Part shown: one piece after another, positions 26,493 to 35,596 of the stretch | How the letters are laid out: each line of letters begins with the position of its first letter | Position numbering within the stretch: position 1 is the first letter of the stretch | DNA from: Solimicrobium sp040544425 | Lineage (GTDB): Bacteria; Pseudomonadota; Gammaproteobacteria; Burkholderiales; Burkholderiaceae_D | NCBI GenBank assembly: GCA_040544425.1 | Contig: JBEONO010000016.1 | Coordinates: 1 to 64,000 of the forward strand | Reading direction: 5' to 3' | DNA length: 64,000 nucleotides | Position numbers and translations under genes: made by a program | Notes under the pieces: model-generated | Told to the model about the DNA's origin: nothing | The model's input: only the letters and a program-made list of their open reading frames with translations | Databases searched by the model: none

Positions 26493-27695
26493 TCAAGAAC
26501 TCAATTGTGGCACGCGCACCCACCCTTCCATCAACACGCGCGCACTGCGACTCATCACGGCCTTGATGACACTCCAGGCACCACTCTCGCGATCCTGGGT
26601 CGCAGCAGCGCCAACCCGCAAGGTCCCGGAAGGATGCCCAAACCGCACCGCGTCCCTGGCGCCACCACCTGCCGCCAGATTGACCAGAGTACCGGGAATC
26701 GCAGCGGCAGTGCCGATCGCCACGGCTGCCGTGCCCATCATCGCGTGATGCAGTTTGCCCATCGACATCGCACGTACCAGCAAGTCGATATCGGCTGCAT
26801 TGATTGCCTTGCCGCTGGAAGCAATATAGCTGGCTGGCGGCGCGACAAAGGCAACCTTGGGAGTATGTTGACGCTGCTGTGCTTCCGATAAATCTTTGAT
26901 CAGGCCCATGCGCAGAGCACCGTGGGCACGAATTAATTCGAAACGTGACAGTGCAGCCGCATCGCCATTGATCGCGTCCTGCAATTCACAGCCGGTATAG
27001 CCCAGTGCACTGGCATTGACGAAAATGGTCGGGATGCCGGCATTGATCATCGTGACTTTAAGTGTGCCAACGCCGGGCACATCCAGCTCGTCAACCAGAT
27101 TCCCGGTCGGGAACATGGCACCGCCGCCGCCCTCTTCTTCGGCGGCCGGGTCCAGAAATTCCAGTTCAACTTCTGCGGCCGGAAAGGTTACGCCATCCAG
27201 TTCAAAGTCACCGGTTTCCTGAACCTGCCCATCAGTCATCGGCACGCGCGCGATAATGGTCTTGCCGATATTGGCCTGCCAGATCCGGACCACGGCCACA
27301 CCGCTACCGTTGTTTAATTGATCGCCCACCTCAAGCAGACCGCTGCTGATGGCGAACGGACCGACCGCCGCCGACAGATTGCCGCAGTTGCCGCTCCAGT
27401 CGACAAATGGCTTGTCGATGGCAACCTGTCCGAACAGATAATCCACATCGTGATTCGGCTGACCGCTTTTCGAAATGATCACGGTCTTGCTGGTGCTGGA
27501 GGTCGCGCCGCCCATGCCATCAATCTGTTTGCCATACGGATCGGGACTGCCGATCACGCGCAGCAGCAGGCTGTCGCGCGCCTTGCCCGGGATTTGCGCC
27601 GCAGGAGGCAAATCCTGCAGGCGAAAGAACACGCCCTTGCTGGTGCCGCCCCGCATAAAGGTCGCGGGAATTTTGATTTGTGCTGCTTGGGACAT
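26493..27695 (-). CDS. prpF: 2-methylaconitate cis-trans isomerase PrpF
   Basis: 400 residues. TFMRGGTSKGVFF at the start and DYLFGQVAIDKPFVDWSGNC then GNLSAAVGPFAI are diagnostic of PrpF (diaminopimelate-epimerase fold). In organisms that use AcnD instead of PrpD, PrpF isomerises the trans-2-methylaconitate that AcnD makes. Last gene of the prpB-prpC-acnD-prpF operon, 15 bp after acnD. Confidence 0.95.
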   Translation of the reverse strand: MSQAAQIKIPATFMRGGTSKGVFFRLQDLPPAAQIPGKARDSLLLRVIGSPDPYGKQIDGMGGATSSTSKTVIISKSGQPNHDVDYLFGQVAIDKPFVDWSGNCGNLSAAVGPFAISSGLLEVGDQLNNGSGVAVVRIWQANIGKTIIARVPMTDGQVQETGDFELDGVTFPAAEVELEFLDPAAEEEGGGGAMFPTGNLVDELDVPGVGTLKVTMINAGIPTIFVNASALGYTGCELQDAINGDAAALSRFELIRAHGALRMGLIKDLSEAQQRQHTPKVAFVAPPASYIASSGKAINAADIDLLVRAMSMGKLHHAMMGTAAVAIGTAAAIPGTLVNLAAGGGARDAVRFGHPSGTLRVGAAATQDRESGAWSVIKAVMSRSARVLMEGWVRVPQLSS

Positions 27696-27710
27696 GGCTA
27701 CTCCTGAAAG

Positions 27711-30305
27711 TTAGGCGGCTTTGCTGGACTCGAGAAAATCCTGGGCAAAGCGCTGCAACACGCCGCCGGCTTCGTAAATCGAGACTTCTTCAGCGGTATC
27801 GAGACGACACAACATCGGCACTTCAAGTCGTTCGCCATTTTTTCTGTGAATGACCAAAGTCAGTGTCGCGCGCGGCGTGCGAGCACCAGTCACGTCATAG
27901 GTTTCCGTGCCATCCAGCCCGAGCGTCAGTCGATTGACACCCGGCAGAAACTCCAGCGGCAGCACGCCCATGCCGACCAGATTGGTACGGTGGATGCGCT
28001 CAAAGCCCTCAGCGGCAATCGCTTCGACACCGGCCAGACGCACACCCTTGGCGGCCCAGTCGCGTGATGAACCCTGACCATAGTCGGCACCGGCAACGAT
28101 AATCAAAGGCTGTTTGCGTTCCATATAAGTTTCGATCGCTTCCCACATGCGCATCACCTTGCCTTCCGGTTCAACCCGTGCCAGCGAGCCCGCTTTGACT
28201 TTGCCGTTTTCCAGCACCATCTCGTTTTTCAAAGTCGGATTGGCGAAGGTGGCGCGCTGTGCCGTCAGGTGATCGCCGCGGTGGGTGGCGTAGGAATTGA
28301 AGTCTTCTTCGGGCAGTCCCATTTTGGCGAGATAGGCACCGGCTGCGCTGTCGAGCATGATTGCATTCGAGGGTGACAGATGGTCGGTAGTGATATTGTC
28401 GCCCAACAGCGCGAGCGGACGCATGCCGCGTAAATTGCGGGCCCCGGCCAGCGCTCCTTCCCAGTAGGGCGGACGGCGGATATAGGTGGTCTGCGGCCGC
28501 CAGTCATACAAGGGACTGACCGCTGCACTGTGATCAACTTCGCGGGCAAACATCGGGATATACACTTTGCGGAACTGCTCGGGTCGCACGTTCGCGGCGA
28601 TCACGGCATCGATCTCTTCATCGGATGGCCAGATATCTTTCAAGGTCACCGGATGACCCGAGGCATCAATCCCCAGCACGTCTTTTTCGATATCAAAACG
28701 GATGGTTCCGGCAATCGCGTAGGCCACCACCAGCGGCGGTGAAGCCAGGAAGGCCTGTTTCGCATACGGGTGAATCCGACCATCGAAATTGCGATTGCCG
28801 GATAACACCGCCGTTGCATACAGGTCACGGTCAATGACTTCCTTTTGAATCACCGGATCGAGCGCACCGCTCATGCCGTTGCAGGAGGTGCAGGCATAGG
28901 CAACCACACCAAAGCCGAGCTGTTCCAGTTCCTTGAGCAGATCAGCCTGTTCCAGATACAGAGTGACGGTTTTCGAGCCGGGGGCCAGGGAAGTTTTTAC
29001 CCAGGGCTTGCGCGTCAAACCGCGCGCATTGGCATTCCTTGCGATCAGTCCGGCTGCAATCATATTGCGCGGGTTATTGGTGTTGGTACAGCTGGTAATG
29101 GCGGCGATGATGACGGCACCGTCCGGCATTTTTCCCGGCTCATTTTCCACCACACCGCTGATGCCGCGTGCTGCCAGCTCGGAAGTCGGAACGCGATTGT
29201 GCGGATTCGACGGACCGGCAATGGTGCGCACCACCGTCGACAGATCAAATGTCAGCACCCGTTCATATTTGGCATGCACCAGCGTGTCCGCCCACAGGCC
29301 GGTGTGTTTGGCGTACAGCTCAACCAGGGCCACCTGCTCGTCTTCGCGACCGGTCAACTTCAGATAGGTGATGGTCTGCTGGTCGATATAAAACATCGCC
29401 GCCGTCGCGCCAAATTCCGGGGCCATATTCGAGATGGTCGCGCGGTCACCCAGGGTTAACTGCGCAGCACCCGGTCCATAAAACTCAAGATAGGCCGAGA
29501 CGACTTTTTGCTTGCGCAGAAATTCGGTCAGCGACAGCACGGTATCGGTGGCGGTGATGCCAGGCTGTGGCTTGCCGGTCAGTTCGACCCCGATAATATC
29601 CGGCAAACGCATCCAAGATGCGCGCCCCAGCATGACGCTTTCCGCTTCCAGTCCACCCACTCCCACCGCAATCACGCCGAGTGCATCGACCATCGGCGTG
29701 TGGCTGTCGGTGCCAACCAGCGTATCCGGAAAGGCCACCCCATCCTGCACCTGGATCACTGGCGACATGCGCTCCAGATTAATCTGATGCAAAATCCCGT
29801 TCCCGGGCGGGATCACGTCGACGTTCTTGAACGCCTTCTTGGTCCAGTTGATAAAGTCGAAGCGATCTTCATTGCGCCGGTCTTCAATCTGGCGATTTTT
29901 TTCGAAGGCATCCGGATCAAAGCCACCGCATTCCACTGCCAGCGAGTGGTCCACCACCAGCTGGGTCGGCACCACCGGATTGACCAGCGCAGGATCGCCG
30001 CCCTGCGCGGCAATCGCGTCACGCAAACCGGCCAGATCAACCAGCGCCGTCTGGCCCAGGATATCGTGGCAGACCACCCGCGCCGGAAACCACGGGAAAT
30101 CCAGATCGCGTTTTCGTTCGATGAATTGCTTCAACGAAGCCGTCAGCGTCGCCGGATCGCAGCGTCGCACCAGATTTTCCGCCAGCACTCTGGAGGTATA
30201 GGGCAGGCTGTCGTATGCGCCGGGTTGAATGGCATCGACGGCGGCACGAGTATCGAAAAAATCCAGTTTGGTGCCGGGTAGTGGTTTACGGAATGCAGTG
30301 TTCAT
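27711..30305 (-). CDS. acnD: Fe/S-dependent 2-methylisocitrate dehydratase AcnD
   Basis: 864 residues, aconitase A fold. Cluster cysteines are at ITSCTNTNNP and ACTSCNGMSGA; GADYGQGSSRDWAAKGVRLA is the C-terminal substrate-binding swivel domain. Converts 2-methylcitrate toward 2-methylaconitate in propionate oxidation. No prpD is present; AcnD plus PrpF replace it. Thirty bp after prpC. Confidence 0.95.
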   Translation of the reverse strand: MNTAFRKPLPGTKLDFFDTRAAVDAIQPGAYDSLPYTSRVLAENLVRRCDPATLTASLKQFIERKRDLDFPWFPARVVCHDILGQTALVDLAGLRDAIAAQGGDPALVNPVVPTQLVVDHSLAVECGGFDPDAFEKNRQIEDRRNEDRFDFINWTKKAFKNVDVIPPGNGILHQINLERMSPVIQVQDGVAFPDTLVGTDSHTPMVDALGVIAVGVGGLEAESVMLGRASWMRLPDIIGVELTGKPQPGITATDTVLSLTEFLRKQKVVSAYLEFYGPGAAQLTLGDRATISNMAPEFGATAAMFYIDQQTITYLKLTGREDEQVALVELYAKHTGLWADTLVHAKYERVLTFDLSTVVRTIAGPSNPHNRVPTSELAARGISGVVENEPGKMPDGAVIIAAITSCTNTNNPRNMIAAGLIARNANARGLTRKPWVKTSLAPGSKTVTLYLEQADLLKELEQLGFGVVAYACTSCNGMSGALDPVIQKEVIDRDLYATAVLSGNRNFDGRIHPYAKQAFLASPPLVVAYAIAGTIRFDIEKDVLGIDASGHPVTLKDIWPSDEEIDAVIAANVRPEQFRKVYIPMFAREVDHSAAVSPLYDWRPQTTYIRRPPYWEGALAGARNLRGMRPLALLGDNITTDHLSPSNAIMLDSAAGAYLAKMGLPEEDFNSYATHRGDHLTAQRATFANPTLKNEMVLENGKVKAGSLARVEPEGKVMRMWEAIETYMERKQPLIIVAGADYGQGSSRDWAAKGVRLAGVEAIAAEGFERIHRTNLVGMGVLPLEFLPGVNRLTLGLDGTETYDVTGARTPRATLTLVIHRKNGERLEVPMLCRLDTAEEVSIYEAGGVLQRFAQDFLESSKAA

Positions 30306-30335
30306 AGTTGACTCAACGAAGTTTTAGTTACTGGT

Positions 30336-31499
30336 TCAGTTGCGATTTTTGAGAGGAACAAATTTCAGATCTTCCGGACCGACATAGTTTGCGCTCGGTC
30401 GAATGATCTTGTTATCAACCCGTTGCTCGATGATGTGGGCGGCCCAGCCTGAGGTGCGCGAAATCACGAACAAGGGGGTGAACATCGCGGTTGGCACGTT
30501 CATCATGTGATACGACACGGCGGAAAACCAGTCCAGATTCGGGAACATTTTTTTGCTGTCCCACATCACGGTTTCAAGCCGTTCGGCGATATCAAACATT
30601 TTCGTGGAACCGGCCTGCAGCGACAGTTTGTGCGCGACTTCCTTGATCACCTTATTGCGCGGATCGGAAATCGTGTATACGGGGTGTCCAAAACCGATCA
30701 CCACTTCCTTGTTCTCTACCCGTTTCTTGATATCCGCTTCGGCTTCGTCCGGATTGTCATAGCGCTTTTGAATCTCAAAGGCAAATTCGTTGGCACCGCC
30801 ATGCTTGGGGCCGCGCAGTGCGCCGATCGCACCGGTGATCGCGGAATAGATGTCCGAGCCGGTCCCGGCCACGACGCGCGCGGCAAAGGTCGAGGCATTG
30901 AATTCGTGTTCGGCATACAGGATCAGTGAAGTATGCATCGCGCTGATCCATTCGGCGCTCGGTGGCTTGCCGTGCAACAGATGCAGGAAATGCGCGCCGA
31001 TTGAATCGTCGTCGGTTTCAACATCAATGCGGCGGCCATTGTGGCTGAAGTGGTACCAGTAGAGCAGCATGGAGCCGAACGACGCCATCAGGCGGTCGGC
31101 GATATCGCGCGCGCCTGGCAAATTGTGGTCATCTTTTTCTGGCAACAGACAACCCAATACCGATGCGCCGGTACGCATCACATCCATCGGGTGGGCTGAG
31201 GCAGGCAGAGATTCCAGCGCCGCTTTCAACTGCGCTGGCAGGCCGCGCAAGGATTTGAGTTTGTTTTTATAGGCATACAACTCGGGCTGATTCGGCAGTT
31301 TTCCATGCACCAGCAAATGAGCGATTTCTTCAAACTCGCAGGTAGTGGCCACATCCAAAATATCATAGCCGCGATAGTGCAGATCGTTGCCGGTTTTGCC
31401 AACCGTGCACAAGGCAGTGTTACCGGCAGTAACGCCGGACAGCGCAACCGATTTTTTTGGTTTGAACGGCGTTGCCGTTTCGGTTAGTTTGTCAGTCAT
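30336..31499 (-). CDS. prpC: 2-methylcitrate synthase PrpC
   Basis: 387 residues of the citrate synthase family; ALSGVTAGNTALCTVGKTGN then DLHYRGYDI marks the prpC subgroup. GPKHGGANEFA carries one catalytic His, GFGHPVYTISDPR another, and the AAHIIEQR segment the C-terminal Arg. Condenses propionyl-CoA with oxaloacetate. Its start overlaps the prpB stop by four bases (ATGA). Confidence 0.95.
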   Translation of the reverse strand: MTDKLTETATPFKPKKSVALSGVTAGNTALCTVGKTGNDLHYRGYDILDVATTCEFEEIAHLLVHGKLPNQPELYAYKNKLKSLRGLPAQLKAALESLPASAHPMDVMRTGASVLGCLLPEKDDHNLPGARDIADRLMASFGSMLLYWYHFSHNGRRIDVETDDDSIGAHFLHLLHGKPPSAEWISAMHTSLILYAEHEFNASTFAARVVAGTGSDIYSAITGAIGALRGPKHGGANEFAFEIQKRYDNPDEAEADIKKRVENKEVVIGFGHPVYTISDPRNKVIKEVAHKLSLQAGSTKMFDIAERLETVMWDSKKMFPNLDWFSAVSYHMMNVPTAMFTPLFVISRTSGWAAHIIEQRVDNKIIRPSANYVGPEDLKFVPLKNRN

Positions 31500-32389
31500 T
31501 TTTTATCCCTTTGTTGAGCAAATAAAGTATCCAATTTTTGTTCGAAGCTGTGATAGTTGATGCGTTCATATAATTCCATGCGGGTCTGCATGGTATCGAC
31601 CACATTTTTTTGCGTCCCGTCGCGGCGGATGGCGTTGTACACATTTTCCGCCGCCTTGTTCATGGCGCGAAATGCCGACAGCGGATACAACACCAGCCCG
31701 ACGTCGACCGATTTCAATTCATCCACCGTGAACAGTGGTGTGGAGCCGAACTCGGTAATGTTGGCCAGCACCGGCACCTGCAGCCGGTCGGAAAATAATT
31801 TGTACATCGCCAGTTCGGTGATCGCTTCCGGAAACACCATGTCGGCACCGGCTTCGACATAGGCCTGCGCCCGGTCCAGCGCCGCTTCCAGTCCTTCGCC
31901 AGCCAGCGCATCAGTACGCGCCATGATCACGAACTCTGGATCGGTGCGGGCATCGACGGCCGCCTTGATCCGGTCCACCATTTCCTGCTTGCTGACGATT
32001 TCCTTGCCGGGACGATGACCGCAGCGCTTGGCCCCGACCTGATCTTCAATATGCACCGCCGCTGCGCCGAATTTGATCATCGACTTGATGGTGCGCGCGA
32101 CGTTGAATGCCGAGGCGCCGAATCCGGTATCGATATCGACCAACAGAGGCAGATCGCAGACATCGGTAATGCGGCGCACGTCCGTGAGCACGTCATCCAG
32201 ATTCGATATGCCCAAATCCGGCAATCCCAGCGAACCGGCCGCAACGCCGCCGCCGGATAAATAAATCGCCCGATAACCGGCCCGCTTGGCCAGCAAGGCA
32301 TGGTTGGCATTGATCGCGCCTATCACCTGTAACGGTGATTCTTCTTTGACCGCTTTACGAAACGCTGCACCGGCAGAATAGTGACTCAT
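31496..32389 (-). CDS. prpB: 2-methylisocitrate lyase PrpB
   Basis: 297 residues, PEP mutase/isocitrate lyase superfamily. HIEDQVGAKRCGHRPGKEIV has the catalytic KRCGH motif; DIDTGFG binds Mg. Splits 2-methylisocitrate into pyruvate and succinate. Start placed at 32389 (MSHYSAG) because GAGGAG lies just upstream; an earlier in-frame ATG at 32413 would put that site inside the gene. First gene of the operon, behind a sigma-54 promoter. Confidence 0.95.
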   Translation of the reverse strand: MSHYSAGAAFRKAVKEESPLQVIGAINANHALLAKRAGYRAIYLSGGGVAAGSLGLPDLGISNLDDVLTDVRRITDVCDLPLLVDIDTGFGASAFNVARTIKSMIKFGAAAVHIEDQVGAKRCGHRPGKEIVSKQEMVDRIKAAVDARTDPEFVIMARTDALAGEGLEAALDRAQAYVEAGADMVFPEAITELAMYKLFSDRLQVPVLANITEFGSTPLFTVDELKSVDVGLVLYPLSAFRAMNKAAENVYNAIRRDGTQKNVVDTMQTRMELYERINYHSFEQKLDTLFAQQRDKK

Positions 32390-32425
32390 ACCCATCTCCT
32401 CATTGAAATACATTGCTGCACTACC

Positions 32426-32440
32426 GCAAACATCGTGCCC
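32426..32440 (-). promoter_or_regulatory. Sigma-54 promoter of the prp operon
   Basis: Minus-strand GGGCACGATGTTTGC matches the -24/-12 consensus (TGGCACG-N4-TTGC) with correct spacing. It ends about 36 bp upstream of the prpB ATG. PrpR, a sigma-54 activator, is divergent. Confidence 0.85.
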
Positions 32441-32577
32441 GCCCGGTACTCCCGACCAAATCGCTGGCAGGCTGTCGAAAAATCAATCAGTTACCGAAAA
32501 TTTCAAACGACGATCTCGATTGTGCGCTGGTATTGTTGACTGATCTGTTGCATAATCCGTTTCACCGCCCACCAAGA

Positions 32578-32603
32578 TGAAACACTACTGAAACAAATGA
32601 AAC
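32578..32603. promoter_or_regulatory. Triple TGAAAC repeat at the prpR start
   Basis: TGAAAC occurs at 32578, 32589 and 32598 in the 27 bp before the prpR ATG, and TTTCA-type half sites occur in the same gap. It is a plausible PrpR enhancer and autoregulatory site, about 140-165 bp upstream of the sigma-54 promoter. It also takes the place of a usual RBS for prpR. Confidence 0.5.
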
Positions 32604-34220
32604 ATGGCGCCCCTGCAAAGCGATAAACCTGTCATCTGGACCGTCTCAATATCCAGGCTGTTCGATTTATTCCGCGACATCATGCTCGAATACGCAGATG
32701 TTGCGCATATTGAACCGGTCCAGCTGGGTTTTGAAGATGCGGTCAAGTTCTTGCGCGAACGGATGCAGACGGAGCGCTGCGACGCCATCATTGCCGCAGG
32801 TTCCAACGCCGCCTATCTGAAAAGTCGCCTGCCGGTGCCGGTGATCATCGCCAAGGCGAGCGGATTTGACGTCATGCAGGCGCTGGCCCGGGCGCGCCAG
32901 ATCACCCCGGCGATCGGCATCATCACCTATCAGCAAACCATGCCGGAACTGACCGAATTTAAAACCACGTTCGGCATTGATCTGGTGCAGCGCACCTACA
33001 CCACCGAGGAAGATGCCCGGGCCCAGATCAATGAAATGAAATCCAAGGGAATCAAGGCGATCGTCGGTGCCGGACTGGTGTCTGATCTGGCCGATGAAGC
33101 CGGTCTGACCGGGATTTTTTTATATTCGGCGAACTCGATCAGACAGGCCTTCAACGACGCGTTGGAAATTGCCAAATTTTCCCGGCTCGAGGCCGGACCG
33201 GCACTGGCCAGCCGCGACACCTTGCGCGCACGCCATGGCGTGGACAATTTGCGCGGCAGTTCCGCGTTGATGCAGCAGGTGCGCCACAACATCACGCTGT
33301 ATGCCCGCTCCAACGCCAGCGTCTTGATCCAGGGCGAAACCGGCAGCGGCAAGGAACTGGCAGCGCAGGCCATGCATCATGCCAGCAGTCGCGCGCGCTC
33401 GCCGTTTGTGGCGGTCAACTGCGGTGCGATTGCCGAGTCATTGCTGGAAGCGGAACTGTTTGGCTATCAGGACAGCGCATTCACCGGAGCGCGCCGTGGC
33501 GGTCATGCCGGATTGATTGAAACGGCCCAGCGCGGCACCTTGTTTTTGGACGAGATCGGCGAGATGCCGCTGGCGCTGCAGACCAGACTGCTGCGCGTGC
33601 TCGAAGAACGACAGGTGGTGCGGGTCGGCGCGACGCGGCCGATCAGTGTCGATGTGCGCATCATCAGCGCGACGCATTGCAATCTGAAACAGAAAATGGA
33701 ACAGGGACAATTCCGCAGCGATCTGTATTACCGTCTGGCGGTGCTGCAGTTGCAATTACCGGCGCTGCGCGAGCGTATCGCCGATATCACGGATTTGACG
33801 GAATGGTGTTTGAAAAATGCCCTGGCCAATTTGGGGATTAAACCGCATTCGAACATGCATGCCGAACTGCTCGCCTGCCAGCATTTATTCACTGCCTATT
33901 CCTGGCCCGGCAACGTGCGCGAACTGCGCAATGTCTGCGAGCGTCTGGCCCTGTTTTTATTGGCCGAACCACTGCAGGCACTCACGCCCCGCCTGCTGAT
34001 GCTGGCGATGCCTGAACTGGGGCCAGAGGACGCCGGAGCGGTCGCGACCGGTGGCGGGATTTCGGTCGCGACCGATAGCGGGATTATTGACAAAAGCGCA
34101 GCAGCCATTTCAAAACAGGAAATGCAGCGTGTTGTCCAACAATTCAAAGGCAATCGCGCTGCGGCTGCCACCCACCTGGGAATCAGCCGGACCACGCTGT
34201 GGCGCAAACTCAAGGAATAA
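32604..34220 (+). CDS. prpR: PrpR, sigma-54-dependent activator of propionate catabolism
   Basis: 538 residues. N-terminal PrpR ligand domain (about 10-195) that senses 2-methylcitrate, AAA+ domain (Walker A GETGSGKE at 244-251), C-terminal Fis-type HTH (NRAAAATHLGISRTTLWRKL). The sigma-54 contact loop reads SAFTGA (291-296), with Ser in place of the first Gly of GAFTGA. Divergent from prpBC-acnD-prpF, which it should activate. Confidence 0.95.
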   Translation: MAPLQSDKPVIWTVSISRLFDLFRDIMLEYADVAHIEPVQLGFEDAVKFLRERMQTERCDAIIAAGSNAAYLKSRLPVPVIIAKASGFDVMQALARARQITPAIGIITYQQTMPELTEFKTTFGIDLVQRTYTTEEDARAQINEMKSKGIKAIVGAGLVSDLADEAGLTGIFLYSANSIRQAFNDALEIAKFSRLEAGPALASRDTLRARHGVDNLRGSSALMQQVRHNITLYARSNASVLIQGETGSGKELAAQAMHHASSRARSPFVAVNCGAIAESLLEAELFGYQDSAFTGARRGGHAGLIETAQRGTLFLDEIGEMPLALQTRLLRVLEERQVVRVGATRPISVDVRIISATHCNLKQKMEQGQFRSDLYYRLAVLQLQLPALRERIADITDLTEWCLKNALANLGIKPHSNMHAELLACQHLFTAYSWPGNVRELRNVCERLALFLLAEPLQALTPRLLMLAMPELGPEDAGAVATGGGISVATDSGIIDKSAAAISKQEMQRVVQQFKGNRAAAATHLGISRTTLWRKLKE

Positions 34221-34605
34221 TTCAAATTCTCCTGGAAAATCCCCAAAAAATGACCAATACTAAACCGACTGTATCAAAATTTTTGCAAGCCAATTTATGT
34301 CCCCAGCCAGGCGCCCCGTCTTTCCCGCGCGCTTTTGGCGGGAACCTGGCGGCGTTTTCGGCGTTAATTAAAACGACTTGCACGTCGAATTAACAGCTTT
34401 ACGACCCTGGGTTCCCGACTACCCCCTCGGGAACGACGCGGCTTGGCCGGGGACGCCGAGCTGCGGTAAATTTGTGACACAGTATTACTAAAGACCGGCG
34501 CTGCGAGAATTATTTCGACACAATCATTTCGACACAACTATTTCGACACAATTATTTCTACACTACCGCACAAACTTCCTTGTGCTTTAATCAATTTAGG
34601 CTTTT
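34221..34605. other. Structured noncoding gap
   Basis: 385 bp with no supported gene. It holds a nested hairpin (GTTAATT 34363-34369 with AATTAAC 34388-34394, inner CGAC/GTCG), then a second stem GTTCCCGA/TCGGGAAC (34411-34434), and a GC-rich tract around 34,300-34,360. These could be a small RNA or a decayed repeat. The 14-bp tandem repeat follows. Confidence 0.5.
34512..34567. repeat. 14-bp tandem repeat, four units
   Basis: ATTTCGACACA begins at 34512, 34526 and 34540, and a variant ATTTCTACACT at 34554, an exact 14-bp period. It ends about 40 bp before the response-regulator ATG and so may overlap its promoter. Confidence 0.85.
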
Positions 34606-34992
34606 ATGACGACTGAAACAGACTCAATTTCACTGCTGATCGTTGACGACAGTCGTGTCTCAAGAATGATGATCCGGGCATTCGTGCTGGATAAAAATCC
34701 GGAGTGGCAAATTACTGAGGCCGCTTCGGGGGACGAGGCAGTGCAACTGGTGGAGAAACAGCATTTTGATTTTTGTACCATGGATATCAATATGCCAGGC
34801 ATTCTGGGGATTGTCGCTGCAGAACAGATTCTGGAGAAATTTCCGGCCATGCGTATCGCGATTTTTTCTGCCAACATTCAAGAATCGCTGCGTTCCCGTG
34901 CTGCCGAGTTGGGTGCCCATTTTGTGGCAAAGCCGGTTACCGAAAAATCCGTTGGCCTGGCCATCGCTCATTTCAAGGCCACAGGTGGATAA
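34606..34992 (+). CDS. CheY-like single-domain response regulator
   Basis: 128 residues, one receiver domain. Acidic pair in LIVDDSRVSRMMIRAF, phospho-acceptor Asp in CTMDINMPG, Lys in FVAKPVTEKS. No output domain, so it signals by protein contact. It overlaps the CheC-like gene by 8 bp; the pair and the following GGDEF gene form one operon. Probable role: chemotaxis or adaptation-type control of c-di-GMP. Confidence 0.88.
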   Translation: MTTETDSISLLIVDDSRVSRMMIRAFVLDKNPEWQITEAASGDEAVQLVEKQHFDFCTMDINMPGILGIVAAEQILEKFPAMRIAIFSANIQESLRSRAAELGAHFVAKPVTEKSVGLAIAHFKATGG

Positions 34993-35596
34993 CTTAACTG
35001 ATCTGCATCTTGATGCGCTCTCCGAAATTTTTAATATCGGCGCAGGGCGGGCAGCTGCGTCGCTGAGCGAAATCGTTTCCGAAGAAGTCAAACTGTCGGT
35101 GCCCTCGATTGAATTTCGCAAATGCTCGGAGCTGACGGCCAAAGTCCTGTCGCTGGACCAATCCCAGCTCGGCGTGGTCAAACAGCAGTTCAGCGGCGCA
35201 TTCAACGCCGAGGCGTCCCTGCTGTTTACCGAAGACAGCGCGCTGGAAATCATGCGCGACATGATGGGCTCGCACATCAGCATTGAAGAGCTGGCTGAAT
35301 TTGAACAGGAGGCGATGTGCGAACTGGGCAATATCATTTTGAACGCCTGTTTGTCAGCAATGGCCGATATGCTGGGATTCGAATTCGAAAGCTCGCTACC
35401 GAGCTATACGGTGTGTAATTCAGACGAGGTGGTCAACAGCATTGCCGGTACCGAGAATCAAATGTACGTCATGATTCTGCACGTCGATCTGGAAATAGAA
35501 CGGCGCCAGATTAACGGACGTCTGATTTTTTTGTTTAGCTCCTCGTCACTGAGCATGCTGCGCAAACAAATCGACGCGTTCCTGAAAAATATATGA
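34985..35596 (+). CDS. CheC/CheX-family phosphatase
   Basis: 203 residues from GTG 34985. Two CheC active-site helices are visible: ALSEIFNIGAG (E-x2-N) and CELGNIILNACLSAMADMLG (E-x2-N), each followed about 22 residues later by Pro. CheC dephosphorylates CheY-P, so the substrate is probably the regulator encoded just upstream. An ATGA overlap links it to the next gene. Confidence 0.8.
   Translation: MDNLTDLHLDALSEIFNIGAGRAAASLSEIVSEEVKLSVPSIEFRKCSELTAKVLSLDQSQLGVVKQQFSGAFNAEASLLFTEDSALEIMRDMMGSHISIEELAEFEQEAMCELGNIILNACLSAMADMLGFEFESSLPSYTVCNSDEVVNSIAGTENQMYVMILHVDLEIERRQINGRLIFLFSSSSLSMLRKQIDAFLKNI

Noticed and set aside
29508..30281. Long open frame antisense to acnD (about 257 codons), and similar ones opposite the molybdopterin fusion and clpB
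   Set aside because: They mirror genes with clear conserved motifs, and their predicted proteins are Arg/His/Gln-rich with no family signature; typical of GC-biased shadow frames.
34512..34567. CRISPR array
   Set aside because: The units are 14 bp with no spacers and no cas genes are near.
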